Counted from the stretch's first letter, positions 43,136-52,595 are shown. The stretch is 64,000 nucleotides of DNA from Microbacterium lushaniae (GCF_008727775.1 NZ_CP044232.1:2232001-2296000), one strand, 5' to 3'. The notes: generated by a model from the letters alone, not told the origin. Numbers and translations are program-made.

Positions 43136-46100
43136 GTCCGTCCGCGACGTAGAACAGCGCCACGTCGATCCGGTCTCGAGCCACCCCGTGCCGCTGCGCG
43201 TATGCCTCGCGGTACAGCTCGAGCTGCAGCATCCGCTCGCGTCGCTCCGCCTCGGTGACCGGCGGACGCCCGGTCTTCCAGTCGACGATCTCGATGCGCT
43301 CTCCCCGGCGGTACACGGCGTCGAGCTTGCAGATCACGATGTGCGGGCGGCCGTCGAGGTCGGTCGCGACGTAGTCGATCTCGGTCTCCACCTCCAGCGG
43401 TCGCAGCGGCGCCCACTCCGACCGCTCGAAGTTCTCCTGCAGGACGGCCAGGTCGGCCGCGTCGGCGGGGAGCGCGTCGGACACGTCGTCATCCCACAGT
43501 CCGTCGTCCCACAGCGCGTCGTCCAGGCCGCCGCCCGCGCCCACCAGGCCTGAGCGCCGCTCGACCCACGCGTGGAACAGCGTGCCCAGCCGTGTCTGCC
43601 GGTAGGGGCGCTCGGGCATGGGCCGGTCCAGCGCCTCGACGGCGCCGGCGTAGTCGGCGACGTAGTCCTTGTAGCGGGATGCCGGGATGCGCACCGGCGC
43701 GGCGCGCTGCAGAGGCCGCATGCGCTCCGCCCGCTCGGCCAGAAGCAATCGGGCCTCCTCGTCGGGCTCCGGAAGGGCTTCCCGCCGAGCGCGTTCCACC
43801 TCTGCGGCAGCCGCGGAGACGGCGGGCCGACGCACCCCGAGCGGATCCATCGGCCAGTGCAGCAGTCGCCGCTCATCGCCGTACGGGTTGTCGCCAGGGT
43901 CGTCCTCGGGCAGCTCCATCCCGAGCGCCGCCACCACCTCGGTGAGGAACGGGCTGCGCGCACGGGGACGTTTGGTCCCCGACCAGCTGGATCCGGTCAG
44001 CAGGAGGTGGTCGCGGGCGCGCGTGATCGCCACGTACGCCAGGCGCCGGTCCTCGTTCAGCTGCCGCGCGCGGTTGGCTGCCACATAGTCGTCGATCGCC
44101 GCCTTGAGCTCCTGCTGCGTGGCCGCCGAGCGCCACGCCAGCTCGGGCAGCCACGGCGCATCACCGCGGAAGGCGGTGGGGAGCACCCCGAAGCCCAGCC
44201 ATCCCGCGGTGTCACGCGGCAGCGACGGAAGCTCATCGGTGACCAGCCGCACCACCGCGACGGCGTCCCATTCCAGCCCCTTCGAGCCGTGGATCGTGAG
44301 CAGCTGGACGACATCGTCCTCGGGCGGTTCGGTGCGCGGGGCGAACTCGTCGAGCTTCTCGGCGTGGTCCAGCCACGCCAGCAGGTTCGGCACGGAGCCG
44401 GACTCGTCGGCGGCGAGGAAGCCGGAGATCTCGTCCACGAACGCGCGCAGCTGGGCCGAGGCGATGCGAGCCGGACCGCGCGTCTCGTTCGCGGCGAGCT
44501 CGATGTCCAGGCGCAGCTCGAGTTCGATGAGGCGGACGAGCTCGGGGATCGGCGCGCCGATCGCCCGTCGCAGACCCGCGAACACCGCACCGGCCTCCCG
44601 GAGGCGCTCCCGCGCGGCGGGGGTGAACTCGGCGAGCCACCCGTGGTCGTCTCTCTGGCGCGCGACGAAGTCGAGTGCGTCCACGAGGGAGGCGCGATCG
44701 GCGCCCGGGATCGAGCGCAGGCGTTCGGTCACGGCGGCATCCAGCGGCTGCAGTGCGGCGTCGGAGGTGGCCAGACGTCGCGCCAGCAGGGCGAGACGCC
44801 GGAGGTCAGCCAGGCCCACCGCCCAGCGCGGGCCCGACAGCAGCCGCAGGAGCGACGACCCCGCGTCGGGGTCGCTCAGCACCCGCAGCGCGGCCACCAC
44901 ATCCACGACCTCGGGAGTGGTGAGGAGCCCGCCCAGCCCCAGGATGCGGTGCGGGATGCCACGGCGCCCGAGCGCGTCGCCGAAGCGCACCATGTGCTTC
45001 TTGCTGCGGAACAGCACCGCGCCCGTGGTGGGCAGACCATCCGCCGCGCGCGCCGCGCGGACACCGGCGAACCACGCCGCCACGCGGTCGGCCTCGGCGT
45101 CGAGGTCGCGCTCGAACACCGCGGTGATCTCCCCCTCGGGGGCGCCGGGCCGCGCACGGAGTTCTTCCACCTCCACGGCGGCGCCGCGGGCGAGCGGCTG
45201 GAGCACCGCGTTGGCCGCCGTCAGGACGCGAGCGCTGTTGCGCCAGCTGGTCAGCAGCGAGAAGCGCAGGCAATCGCCTCCGAAGGCTGCCGGGAAGCCG
45301 GCGAGGTTGCCGGCGCTGGCACCGCGCCAGGCGTAGATGGCCTGGTGCGGATCGCCCACGGCCATCACGCCGGTGCCGGCGAACAGTGCCGAGAGGAGGT
45401 CGGTCTGCACCACCGAGGTGTCCTGGTATTCGTCCAGGAGAACGACGCGGTAACGCCCGCGCACCTCGTCGACGACGGCCGGATGACCGCGGACGATCTG
45501 CAGCGCCCCCGCGACCTGGTCGGCGAAGTCCATGACCCCCAGCCGCTCCTTCTCCCGTGCGTATTCGCGCGCGAGCTCGGCGAGCAGGCCGAGCGCCTCC
45601 ACGCGGGAGACGGCCTTGGTGACGTCGGCGTAGACCCCCACGCGCGCTGACGTGGAGGGGCGGTTCAGCACATCGGCGAAGGCCGCGGGGAACGCCGCCA
45701 GAGCGTCGAGGTCGACGAGGTTGTCGACGCCGTCGCGCGCGATCCGCAGGGCCGCGTCGATGATCGTGCGCGGCGCCTCCGGACGCAGCTCCAGGCGCGG
45801 GTCGTCGGAGGCGAACACGACGCGGCGCATCAGCAGCCACGCGGCCGATTCGGACAGGATCGCCGCCTCGGCGTCGCGGCCGATGCGCAGGCCGTGCTCG
45901 CGCACGAGCGCGTCGGCGAAGCTGTTGTACGTCGCCACAGTGGGGCGGTGCAGCAGCTCGTCGCCCTCGCCCTGGGCGGGCGTGGCCTCGGCGCGGCGCG
46001 CGAGGGTGTCGAGGATCGCGGCGCGCTCGGCGTCGGCGCGCGCCCCCTCCCCCAGGCCCATGAGGGGCGCCAGATCCCCCGCGCGGTGCAGGTCGGGCAG

Positions 46101-46403
46101 CAGCGGCAGCAGGCCGCGCCGCTCGTACTCGCTCAGCCGGTGCAGGCGCCGGGCGATGCGCTCGGCGAGCTCGCCCGCGGCTTTGCGGGTGAAGGTGAGT
46201 CCCAGCACCTCGTCGCGGCGGACCAGGCCGTTGGCCACGAGCCACACCACGCGCCCGGCCATCGTCTCGGTCTTTCCGCTGCCGGCCCCGGCCACCACGA
46301 GCGCCGGCTCCAGGGGCGCCTCGATGACGGCGGCCTGCTCGGGTGTGGGCGCGAACTGGCCCAGGGCGGCCGCGATGGTCGCGGCCGGGATCATGCCGCT
46401 CAC
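43119..46403 (-). CDS. adnB: AdnB: helicase-nuclease subunit of the AdnAB double-strand break resection complex
   Basis: A 1094-residue UvrD/PcrA-like helicase with a C-terminal RecB-family nuclease. Walker A is VAGAGSGKTET (K44), motif II VVLLDEYQDTSVVQ, motif III GDPHQAIYAWRG, motif V LTIHGSKGLEWDAVAV, motif VI YVAITRARDHLLL. The nuclease core is KLDAVYRRGERIEIVDWKTGRPP followed by QLELYREAYA. Its motor motifs are intact, consistent with AdnB being the main motor in mycobacteria. GTG 46403 overlaps the adnA stop (46400-46403); ATG 46394 is the alternative. It overlaps the convergent phosphotransferase gene by 17 bp. Confidence 0.93.
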   Translation of the reverse strand: MSGMIPAATIAAALGQFAPTPEQAAVIEAPLEPALVVAGAGSGKTETMAGRVVWLVANGLVRRDEVLGLTFTRKAAGELAERIARRLHRLSEYERRGLLPLLPDLHRAGDLAPLMGLGEGARADAERAAILDTLARRAEATPAQGEGDELLHRPTVATYNSFADALVREHGLRIGRDAEAAILSESAAWLLMRRVVFASDDPRLELRPEAPRTIIDAALRIARDGVDNLVDLDALAAFPAAFADVLNRPSTSARVGVYADVTKAVSRVEALGLLAELAREYAREKERLGVMDFADQVAGALQIVRGHPAVVDEVRGRYRVVLLDEYQDTSVVQTDLLSALFAGTGVMAVGDPHQAIYAWRGASAGNLAGFPAAFGGDCLRFSLLTSWRNSARVLTAANAVLQPLARGAAVEVEELRARPGAPEGEITAVFERDLDAEADRVAAWFAGVRAARAADGLPTTGAVLFRSKKHMVRFGDALGRRGIPHRILGLGGLLTTPEVVDVVAALRVLSDPDAGSSLLRLLSGPRWAVGLADLRRLALLARRLATSDAALQPLDAAVTERLRSIPGADRASLVDALDFVARQRDDHGWLAEFTPAARERLREAGAVFAGLRRAIGAPIPELVRLIELELRLDIELAANETRGPARIASAQLRAFVDEISGFLAADESGSVPNLLAWLDHAEKLDEFAPRTEPPEDDVVQLLTIHGSKGLEWDAVAVVRLVTDELPSLPRDTAGWLGFGVLPTAFRGDAPWLPELAWRSAATQQELKAAIDDYVAANRARQLNEDRRLAYVAITRARDHLLLTGSSWSGTKRPRARSPFLTEVVAALGMELPEDDPGDNPYGDERRLLHWPMDPLGVRRPAVSAAAAEVERARREALPEPDEEARLLLAERAERMRPLQRAAPVRIPASRYKDYVADYAGAVEALDRPMPERPYRQTRLGTLFHAWVERRSGLVGAGGGLDDALWDDGLWDDDVSDALPADAADLAVLQENFERSEWAPLRPLEVETEIDYVATDLDGRPHIVICKLDAVYRRGERIEIVDWKTGRPPVTEAERRERMLQLELYREAYAQRHGVARDRIDVALFYVADGLILRN

Positions 46404-49400
46404 GACGCGCTCACCGCCGCGATCGTGTGGATGCGGCACACGCCGTACGCGTACTCGTCGCGGCAGTGCTCCTCGTACGCCGCCGCGAAGCTCGTGCCGC
46501 GCATGACCTCGACGGCGCCGGCCACGCGCGCGACGAACGCGGCGCGCTGGTCGTCGTCGAAGGGCGGCTGCCGGGGTGTGACGTAGTCCGCCGACGCGGC
46601 GGTGGGCCGCAGCACCAGCAGTTTCGCGCCGCCGGACGGCATGCCGGCGACGGCCTCGATCGCCCCCGCGGCGTGGGCGAGCTGGTACGCCGCCAGCTGG
46701 GGGTTCTCGGCCACCTTCGCGTCGGTCTGCGGCTCGCTCTTGCCGGTCTTCAGGTCCACGATCACCACCGAGCCGTCGGGGGCGACCTCGACGCGGTCGA
46801 TGTCGCCGCTGAGCACGGCACCGTGCGTGCCGGTGTCTTCCAGCGGGATCGGCACCTCGAAGTGACGCTCGGCGCCGAGAAGTCGGCCGCCGTCGGCGGC
46901 GAACCGTGCGAGGTACAGCGCGAGGCGGCGGACGAGGTCTCGCGCCCGCGTGCGCTCGGCGCGCTCACGCCACGCCGCTTCGAACTCCAGCTCGCCCCAG
47001 CGTGCCTCCACCGCCGCCCACAGCGCCTCCTCATCCGGCGACGTCGCCGTCTCCAGGGCCGCGTGCAGGACCGTGCCGATACCGGCGGTCATGCCCTGGC
47101 GGTCTCCGCCCAGGTCTGAGATGACCCAGTCGAGCTGACACTCCTCGAGGGCGTGCAGCCGCGAAGGCGACACGCGCACCGGCTCGCGATCGAGGTCGCG
47201 CAGCGGCGCGGTGGAGGTGGGCGGCAGCATCCCGTACCACGACTGGGGGGCAGCCCCCGCCACGCCCGTTCCTGCCAGCACGGCCAGCTGCCCCGCCGCC
47301 GCGCGCCGCTGGGCCGCGGTGGACCGCACGGAGGTCAGGGTGCGCCGGTGCTGGGCGACCAGGCCCCGCAGCGACAGCGGATGCTCGGCCAGCGAGCCGG
47401 CCGGCTCTGGCGCCGGCAGCATCTCGAAGAACACGCTCGGTCCCTGGTCGTCGTCGTCGACGGCGGTGACGACGACTCGCTCACGCGCGCGCGAGATCGC
47501 GCGGGCGAACAGGCGCAGCTCGTCGTGCATCGCCTGTCGCCGGCGGTCGAGGATGCCCGCCGCCGGTGCATCGGGACGCAGCACCGCATCGGTGAGCCGC
47601 CAGGTCTCGAGGAGGCCGCCGCGCACGCGCGTGTTGGGCCAGATGCCGTCCTGGACCCCTGCCACGACCACGGTGTCGAACGACCGCGCCGCTGCCGCTG
47701 CCGGCGTCAGCACGTGCACGGCGTCGGCCCGCTCGACGTCGTCGAGGCGGTCTTCTGCGACATCGCTGTCGCGCACCGCCCGCACGAAGGTGGCGGCGGG
47801 CTCACCCGGCTGACGTTCGCCGAAACGCTTCGCGGCCTGGAACAGGGCGACCACCGCGTCCAGGTCGCGGTTGGCCTGGTCGGCGACCGGCCCATTGCCC
47901 CTGGCCGCTTCGCGCCACGCCCGCTGCAGTCCGCTGCGCTCCCACACCGTCCACAGCAGCTCGTGGGCGGTGGCGTGCTCGTCCGCCTGCGCACGCACGG
48001 CCGCCAGCGTGACGCCCAGGCGGGCGGCCCGGCGGGCCTCGCGCGTGTCGAGCGCTTCGAGCTCGAGCGGGTGGCGGAGGCCGGACACGAGAAGGTCGCC
48101 CGCCGTGCGCTCCCCGCCCTCGGCGATCTCGGCCGAGCGCAGCAGCATCCGCAGCCGCCGCACCTCGATGGGGTCGAGTCCGCCGCACACCCCCAGCAGC
48201 GCGTCGGTGAGGGCGGGTGCGGTCCACTCCTGCGGATCCTGCCCGGCCAGTTCGACCACGGCGAGGAGGTCGCGGACGGGACGCTGGGCGCCGAGGGGGC
48301 GGCCCGGTCCGCTCGCCCTGGCCGGCACTTCGCGCGCGGCCAGCTCGGTCTCCAGCGCGGAGACCTGGCGCGAGTCGTGGGCGATGACGGCGCACTCCCG
48401 CCAGGGGATGCCGTCCAGGACGTGCCGTTCGCGCAGGAGGCGGGCGATGGCGTCGAGCTCCTCGCCGGGCGAGCGCAGCAGGTAGGCCCGCACCGAGCCG
48501 TCGGGCGCCGCTCCCTCGGGGGCGCGGCGGTGCGCGACCACGCCGGCCGCACCGATGCGGGCGGTCACCGAGCGGACCAGATCGATCTGCACGGGCGTGC
48601 CCCGGTGGACCGTGCCGAGCACCTCGACGTGGCCCAGCACGTAAGCCAGGCGGGCGAAGTTCTCCGGCGTCGCACCGCGGAAGGCCCCCGAGCCCACGTC
48701 GGGGTCACCCCACGCGACGACGCCGATCCCGCGCGCGCGGCACGCCGCGAGCAGCTCCACGCCTCCGGCGGTGAGCTCCTGCGCGTCGTCGACGAGGATG
48801 CAGCGCAGCCCCGCGAAGCGGCCCAGGACCCCGGCCGGGGCGGTGCGGACGATGCCGATGGCCTCGCGCACGAGGCCTGCCGCGTCGCGGTAGGCGCCGC
48901 GCATGTCGGAGCGGACGCGATGGTAGTCGCGGGCGAAGGAGGCCAGCGCCGCCCACGCGGGGACATCGCACCGCGCGGCGAGGACGTCGAGGTCGTCGGG
49001 CTGGATCCCGAGCGTCGTGCATTCGGCCAGGAACGCCCGCACGTCGCTGCGGAAGCCGCGCGTCGCGCGGATGCCCGCGCCCAGGTCGTCGGGCCAGCGG
49101 CGCAGGCCGGCGGCTTCGTCCTCGGCATCGCCGGCGAGGAGGTCCTGGATGATCTGGTCTTCGTCGCGGCCGGTGAGCAGCTGGGGTGGTTCGCCGCCGG
49201 CGTGCACCTCGGCGCCGCGGACGAGGTGGTAGGCGAACGAAGCCACCGATCGCGCCATCGGGCCCGCCGTCGCGCGCCCCACGGCAAGGCCCAGCGGATC
49301 GCGCAGCGCGGTCGCGTTCGGGCGCGTCGGAGTGAGCACGAGCAGATCGTCAGGGTCGAGGCCGGCGGCCACGAGGGCACGCACGCGGGCCACCAGCGAC

Positions 49401-49522
49401 GCGGTCTTCCCCGACCCGGGAGCGCCGACCACGACGGCGGATGCGTCGGCCGGCAGTGCGATCACCGCACGCTGGGACTCGTCCAGGGCGGCATCCGCAA
49501 CGAACGCCTCGCCCCGAACCAT
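46400..49522 (-). CDS. adnA: AdnA: helicase-like nuclease subunit of AdnAB
   Basis: A 1040-residue partner of AdnB. Walker A (VGAPGSGKTAS, K39) is kept, but motif II reads ILVDDAQELTAGG instead of DExQD, so the motor is likely weak or inactive. The C-terminal nuclease has LSGDIDRVEVAPDGSVVIVDLKTGKSEPQ and the QLAAYQLA helix. Cysteines flank the nuclease (EECQLDW, EHCRDEYAYGVCRIH), which could hold a metal or Fe-S centre; this is only a hint. ATG 49522 lies 6 nt after TAGCGT on its strand (leaderless). First gene of adnAB. Confidence 0.92.
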   Translation of the reverse strand: MVRGEAFVADAALDESQRAVIALPADASAVVVGAPGSGKTASLVARVRALVAAGLDPDDLLVLTPTRPNATALRDPLGLAVGRATAGPMARSVASFAYHLVRGAEVHAGGEPPQLLTGRDEDQIIQDLLAGDAEDEAAGLRRWPDDLGAGIRATRGFRSDVRAFLAECTTLGIQPDDLDVLAARCDVPAWAALASFARDYHRVRSDMRGAYRDAAGLVREAIGIVRTAPAGVLGRFAGLRCILVDDAQELTAGGVELLAACRARGIGVVAWGDPDVGSGAFRGATPENFARLAYVLGHVEVLGTVHRGTPVQIDLVRSVTARIGAAGVVAHRRAPEGAAPDGSVRAYLLRSPGEELDAIARLLRERHVLDGIPWRECAVIAHDSRQVSALETELAAREVPARASGPGRPLGAQRPVRDLLAVVELAGQDPQEWTAPALTDALLGVCGGLDPIEVRRLRMLLRSAEIAEGGERTAGDLLVSGLRHPLELEALDTREARRAARLGVTLAAVRAQADEHATAHELLWTVWERSGLQRAWREAARGNGPVADQANRDLDAVVALFQAAKRFGERQPGEPAATFVRAVRDSDVAEDRLDDVERADAVHVLTPAAAAARSFDTVVVAGVQDGIWPNTRVRGGLLETWRLTDAVLRPDAPAAGILDRRRQAMHDELRLFARAISRARERVVVTAVDDDDQGPSVFFEMLPAPEPAGSLAEHPLSLRGLVAQHRRTLTSVRSTAAQRRAAAGQLAVLAGTGVAGAAPQSWYGMLPPTSTAPLRDLDREPVRVSPSRLHALEECQLDWVISDLGGDRQGMTAGIGTVLHAALETATSPDEEALWAAVEARWGELEFEAAWRERAERTRARDLVRRLALYLARFAADGGRLLGAERHFEVPIPLEDTGTHGAVLSGDIDRVEVAPDGSVVIVDLKTGKSEPQTDAKVAENPQLAAYQLAHAAGAIEAVAGMPSGGAKLLVLRPTAASADYVTPRQPPFDDDQRAAFVARVAGAVEVMRGTSFAAAYEEHCRDEYAYGVCRIHTIAAVSAS

Positions 49523-49601
49523 GCGGCTACGCTACCTCCGGTTTCCGACATCGTTCGCCCAGAGCGTTGCGCTGCCGGACGGGGAGGCCGGAGGGCTGTC
49601 G

Positions 49602-49607
49602 TAGAGT
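49602..49607 (+). promoter_or_regulatory. Candidate -10 element of the DUF3107 gene
   Basis: TAGAGT lies 42 bp before the GTG, leaving a leader of about 35 nt with a good ribosome binding site. This contrasts with the leaderless divergent adnA. Confidence 0.4.
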
Positions 49608-49649
49608 CTTTCGTGGTGCCGGACCGTCCCCGGCAGGAAGGCAGTCACC

Positions 49650-49874
49650 GTGGAGATCCGTATCGGAATCGCGAACACCGGCCGCGAACTCACCTTCGAG
49701 ACCAACGAGTCGCCCGAGGTCGTGAAGAAGGCCGTCGCCGACGCGCTGGACGCCTCCGCGACGCACGTGACCTTCACCGACAGCAAGGGCAACGCCTACC
49801 TCGTCCCCACCGCCGGACTCGCGTTCGTGGAGATCGGCACGGAGGACACCCGCCGCGTCGGCTTCGTGGCCTGA
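49650..49874 (+). CDS. DUF3107 domain-containing protein
   Basis: A 74-residue actinobacterial protein (homologue of Rv3208A/TB9.4) of unknown function. It starts MEIRIGIANTGRELTFET and has an alternating beta/alpha pattern. GTG 49650 is preceded by AGGAAGG about 9 nt upstream. Near adnAB and the DEAD-box helicase, as in mycobacteria. The next gene starts 4 bp after its stop. Confidence 0.9.
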   Translation: MEIRIGIANTGRELTFETNESPEVVKKAVADALDASATHVTFTDSKGNAYLVPTAGLAFVEIGTEDTRRVGFVA

Positions 49875-49878
49875 TCCC

Positions 49879-50166
49879 ATGCAGATCCTCCTCGGCATCC
49901 TCGTCGCTGCCGTGGTCGGCGTCGCCGCGCACTTCGCTCTGCCGCAGCGGCCGACACGGGGAGTCGTGCTGGCCCCGCTGATCGCTGCGGCCTCCGGCGC
50001 CGTGGCATGGACCGCGCTGACGTGGGTGGGGCTGGGTCCGGAGAATCCGCTGATCTGGCTCGCCGCACTGGCCGTCCCGGCGCTGGTGACCGTGCCCGTC
50101 GTCGCGGGCCTGTCGGCCGCGCGCGTGCGCAGCGACGCCGCCGAACGCGAGCGCCTGCGCCTCTAG
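49879..50166 (+). CDS. Small hypothetical membrane protein
   Basis: A 95-residue protein with three hydrophobic segments (about 2-20, 28-50 and 58-80) and a charged C-terminal tail (VRSDAAERERLRL). No family recognised. It follows DUF3107 by 4 bp, so it is in the same operon. It converges on the ferritin-like gene. Confidence 0.72.
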   Translation: MQILLGILVAAVVGVAAHFALPQRPTRGVVLAPLIAAASGAVAWTALTWVGLGPENPLIWLAALAVPALVTVPVVAGLSAARVRSDAAERERLRL

Positions 50167-50225
50167 CGACGGCCGGACCGCGGCGCCCGCGCCCTCAGCG
50201 ACGCTCCGACCGCAGCGCCCGCGCC

Positions 50226-50942
50226 TCAGGCCGCCAGGCCCATCGCGTCCATCCGACGCGCATGACCGCGCATGAGGTCGGTGAAGACCGGTTCGACCTT
50301 GGCCTCGTCGGCCGCATCCAGCGCGCGGGTCCGCAGCGCCGAGCGCGCCACCAGGAGCGTGTCCCCCACCAGACGGCGCCCCCACAGGGCCAGCAGCGAC
50401 GCCCACTCGGGGTCGCTCGCGATCGTCTGCACCGTGATCTCGACGATCGCCTGACGGTCATCGTCCGCGCGCAGGATGCGCGCGACGCGACGCCCCGTCT
50501 CGCCGTAGCTCACCGACAGGGCGAGGTAGAAGTCATCCAGCATGCCCGCCGTGATGTGCACGGAGAGCATCGTCTCCTGCGGGCGCAGGCCGTGCGTGGC
50601 ACGGCGGAAGGCATCCAGCTGCTCGCGGAAGGGAAGCATGAGCGCCGTCGGGTCGTCGCCGCGTTCGCGGATGAGGGCCACGAGCTCCTCGTGCTTGCGC
50701 AGCGCAGCACCGGCGGCGCGGGAGAGCGCCTCCTTCTGTGCCAGCTCCGGGGTGGAGGCGATCAGCTCGCTCAGCGTCTCGAAGAATCCGAGCTGCAGGT
50801 ACGCCGCCTGGCCGAGGTAGGTGTCGACGTCGGGCGCGAGCTCCTCGAAGTCCACGCGCGTGGCATCCCCCGCATCGCCGCGGGACCGCAGGGTGAGGGG
50901 GCGCCCTTCGGGGCGGTTGCGACGACGGAACCACTCGAACAC
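50226..50942 (-). CDS. Ferritin-like fold-containing protein
   Basis: A 238-residue helical protein. The four-helix ferritin-like part starts at YLGQAAYLQLGFFETLSELI and includes EALSRAAGAALRKHEELVALIRERG, with Glu and His spaced as in diiron-type helices, and a distant similarity to tRNA-(ms2io6A) hydroxylase. GTG 50942 is chosen because TAGGCT lies 7 nt upstream on its strand. Mycobacteria have a similar gene next to the DEAD-box helicase (Rv3210c). Enzymatic activity is unproven. Confidence 0.8.
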   Translation of the reverse strand: MFEWFRRRNRPEGRPLTLRSRGDAGDATRVDFEELAPDVDTYLGQAAYLQLGFFETLSELIASTPELAQKEALSRAAGAALRKHEELVALIRERGDDPTALMLPFREQLDAFRRATHGLRPQETMLSVHITAGMLDDFYLALSVSYGETGRRVARILRADDDRQAIVEITVQTIASDPEWASLLALWGRRLVGDTLLVARSALRTRALDAADEAKVEPVFTDLMRGHARRMDAMGLAA

Positions 50943-50985
50943 GGGGTACAGCCTAGGCGTGACCGGGGCCGCGCCGCGGGACCGG

Positions 50986-50991
50986 TATCCT
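50986..50991 (+). promoter_or_regulatory. Candidate -10 element of the DEAD-box helicase gene
   Basis: TATCCT is the best -10 match in the divergent region. A start site near 50998 would give a leader of about 45 nt to GTG 51044. Confidence 0.45.
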
Positions 50992-51043
50992 GGATGTGCC
51001 CCGGCATCGGATCGGGGCCCCGCGCCTGTGGCTGAGGAAGGGC

Positions 51044-52546
51044 GTGGACCCCTCGACACAAAGGCGGCTCTCGTCCGCCGGACAGGCATCTATCGTGACG
51101 ACCTTCGCCGAGCTCGGCGTGGACCAGGACATCGTCGACGCACTCGCGTCCAAGGGCATCGTCGATGCGTTCCCGATCCAGGAGCAGACCATTCCGCTGG
51201 GCCTTCCCGGTCAGGACATCATCGGCCAGGCCAAGACCGGCACCGGCAAGACCTTCGGCTTCGGCATCCCCGTCGTCCAGCGCCTGGGTCTGAACCCGGA
51301 GCACGGTGTGAAGGCGCTCATCGTGGTGCCCACGCGCGAGCTCGCGGTGCAGGTGTACGAAGACATGGACATGCTCACCCAGAACCGCTCGACCAGCGTC
51401 GTGGCGATCTACGGGGGCAAGGCGTACGAGGGCCAGATCGAGCAGCTCAAGGCCGGCGCGCAGATCGTCGTGGGTACACCCGGGCGCCTCATCGACCTGT
51501 CCAACCAGCGCCTCCTGGACCTCTCGCACGCCACCGAGGTCGTCCTGGACGAGGCCGACAAGATGCTCGACCTCGGGTTCCTCCCCGACATCGAGAAGAT
51601 CTTCACCAAGCTCCCGGCCGTCCGCCACACGCAGCTGTTCTCGGCGACGATGCCGGGGCCGATCGTCGCTCTGGCGCGGCGGTTCATGTCCAACCCCATC
51701 CACATCCGCGCCAACGATCCCGACGAAGGCCTCACCCAGGCCAACATCGAGCACCTCGTCTACCGCGCGCACTCGCTCGACAAGGACGAGATCATCGCCC
51801 GCATCCTGCAGGCGGAGGGCCGCGGCAAGACCGTGATCTTCACGCGCACCAAGCGCGCCGCGCAGAAGCTCGTCGACGAGCTGAGCGACCGCGGGTTCAA
51901 CGCGGCCGCGGTGCACGGCGACATGAGCCAGGAGTCGCGCGAGCGCTCCATGGCAGCGTTCAAGGCCGGCAAGCGCGACGTGCTCATCGCCACCGACGTG
52001 GCCGCGCGCGGCATCGACGTCGACGATGTCACCCACGTCATCAACCACACCATCCCCGACGACGAGAAGGCGTACCTGCACCGCGTCGGACGCACCGGCC
52101 GCGCCGGCAAGACGGGCATCGCGGTCACCTTCGTCGACTGGGACGACCTGCACAAGTGGGCGCTCATCAACCGCGCGCTCGAGTTCGGCCAGCCCGATCC
52201 CGTCGAGACCTACTCCTCCAGCCCGCACCTGTACACCGAGCTCGGCATTCCGGAGGGCACCAAGGGCCGCCTCGTGACGGCGCCCAAGGCGTCGGTGGAG
52301 AAGAAGCCGGCCGAGCGCCGACACGCCGACAAGCCCGCCGAAGGATCCTCGGATGCGCCGCGCCGGCGTCGCCGCCGCACGGCCGGGGACGAGGGGGCGG
52401 TCACCGAGACCGCCGGCGACCGTTCGCCCGGCGGTGGCGGCACCCACGACGGCGGCGGCAAGGAGCACCACGACGGCAACTCGGCGCCGCGCCGGCGTCG
52501 TCGTCGGCGGGGCGGTTCGCGCGCCGACGGCACCCCCGCGGCCTGA
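51044..52546 (+). CDS. DEAD-box ATP-dependent RNA helicase (RhlE/DeaD-like)
   Basis: A 500-residue SF2 helicase. The Q motif is VDAFPIQEQTIPLGLPGQD, motif I AKTGTGKT, motif Ia PTRELAVQ, DEAD box VLDEADKML, motif III SATMP, motif V IATDVAARGIDV and motif VI HRVGRTGRAG. The last 85 residues are a disordered basic tail with two runs of six to seven Arg, likely an RNA-binding tail. GTG 51044 has GAGGA five bases upstream and a -10 at 50986; GTG 51095 (VTTFAELGVDQ) is the shorter alternative. Confidence 0.92.
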   Translation: MDPSTQRRLSSAGQASIVTTFAELGVDQDIVDALASKGIVDAFPIQEQTIPLGLPGQDIIGQAKTGTGKTFGFGIPVVQRLGLNPEHGVKALIVVPTRELAVQVYEDMDMLTQNRSTSVVAIYGGKAYEGQIEQLKAGAQIVVGTPGRLIDLSNQRLLDLSHATEVVLDEADKMLDLGFLPDIEKIFTKLPAVRHTQLFSATMPGPIVALARRFMSNPIHIRANDPDEGLTQANIEHLVYRAHSLDKDEIIARILQAEGRGKTVIFTRTKRAAQKLVDELSDRGFNAAAVHGDMSQESRERSMAAFKAGKRDVLIATDVAARGIDVDDVTHVINHTIPDDEKAYLHRVGRTGRAGKTGIAVTFVDWDDLHKWALINRALEFGQPDPVETYSSSPHLYTELGIPEGTKGRLVTAPKASVEKKPAERRHADKPAEGSSDAPRRRRRRTAGDEGAVTETAGDRSPGGGGTHDGGGKEHHDGNSAPRRRRRRRGGSRADGTPAA

Positions 52547-52562
52547 CCCGCACCACCGCGAC

Positions 52563-52595
52563 GGGGAGTGCTACGGGAAGACCGGAGCACTCCCC
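52563..52595. terminator. Bidirectional hairpin terminator between the helicase and PHP genes
   Basis: Perfect 10-bp arms GGGGAGTGCT and AGCACTCCCC around a 13-base loop. It starts 17 bp after the helicase stop and includes the last codons of the convergent PHP gene (stop at 52571-52573), so the end of that coding sequence forms part of the stem. Confidence 0.65.

Noticed and set aside
43572..45650. A 692-codon open frame antisense to adnB
   Set aside because: Gln/Arg/Gly-rich peptide typical of shadow frames; adnB motifs occupy the opposite strand.
46400..46600. Fe-S cluster in AdnA
   Set aside because: Only three suitable cysteines are visible and their spacing does not match the AddB-type pattern well enough to assert.
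47153..49981. A 942-codon open frame antisense to adnA
   Set aside because: No motifs, and it runs through the DUF3107 gene; adnA has helicase and nuclease motifs on the other strand.
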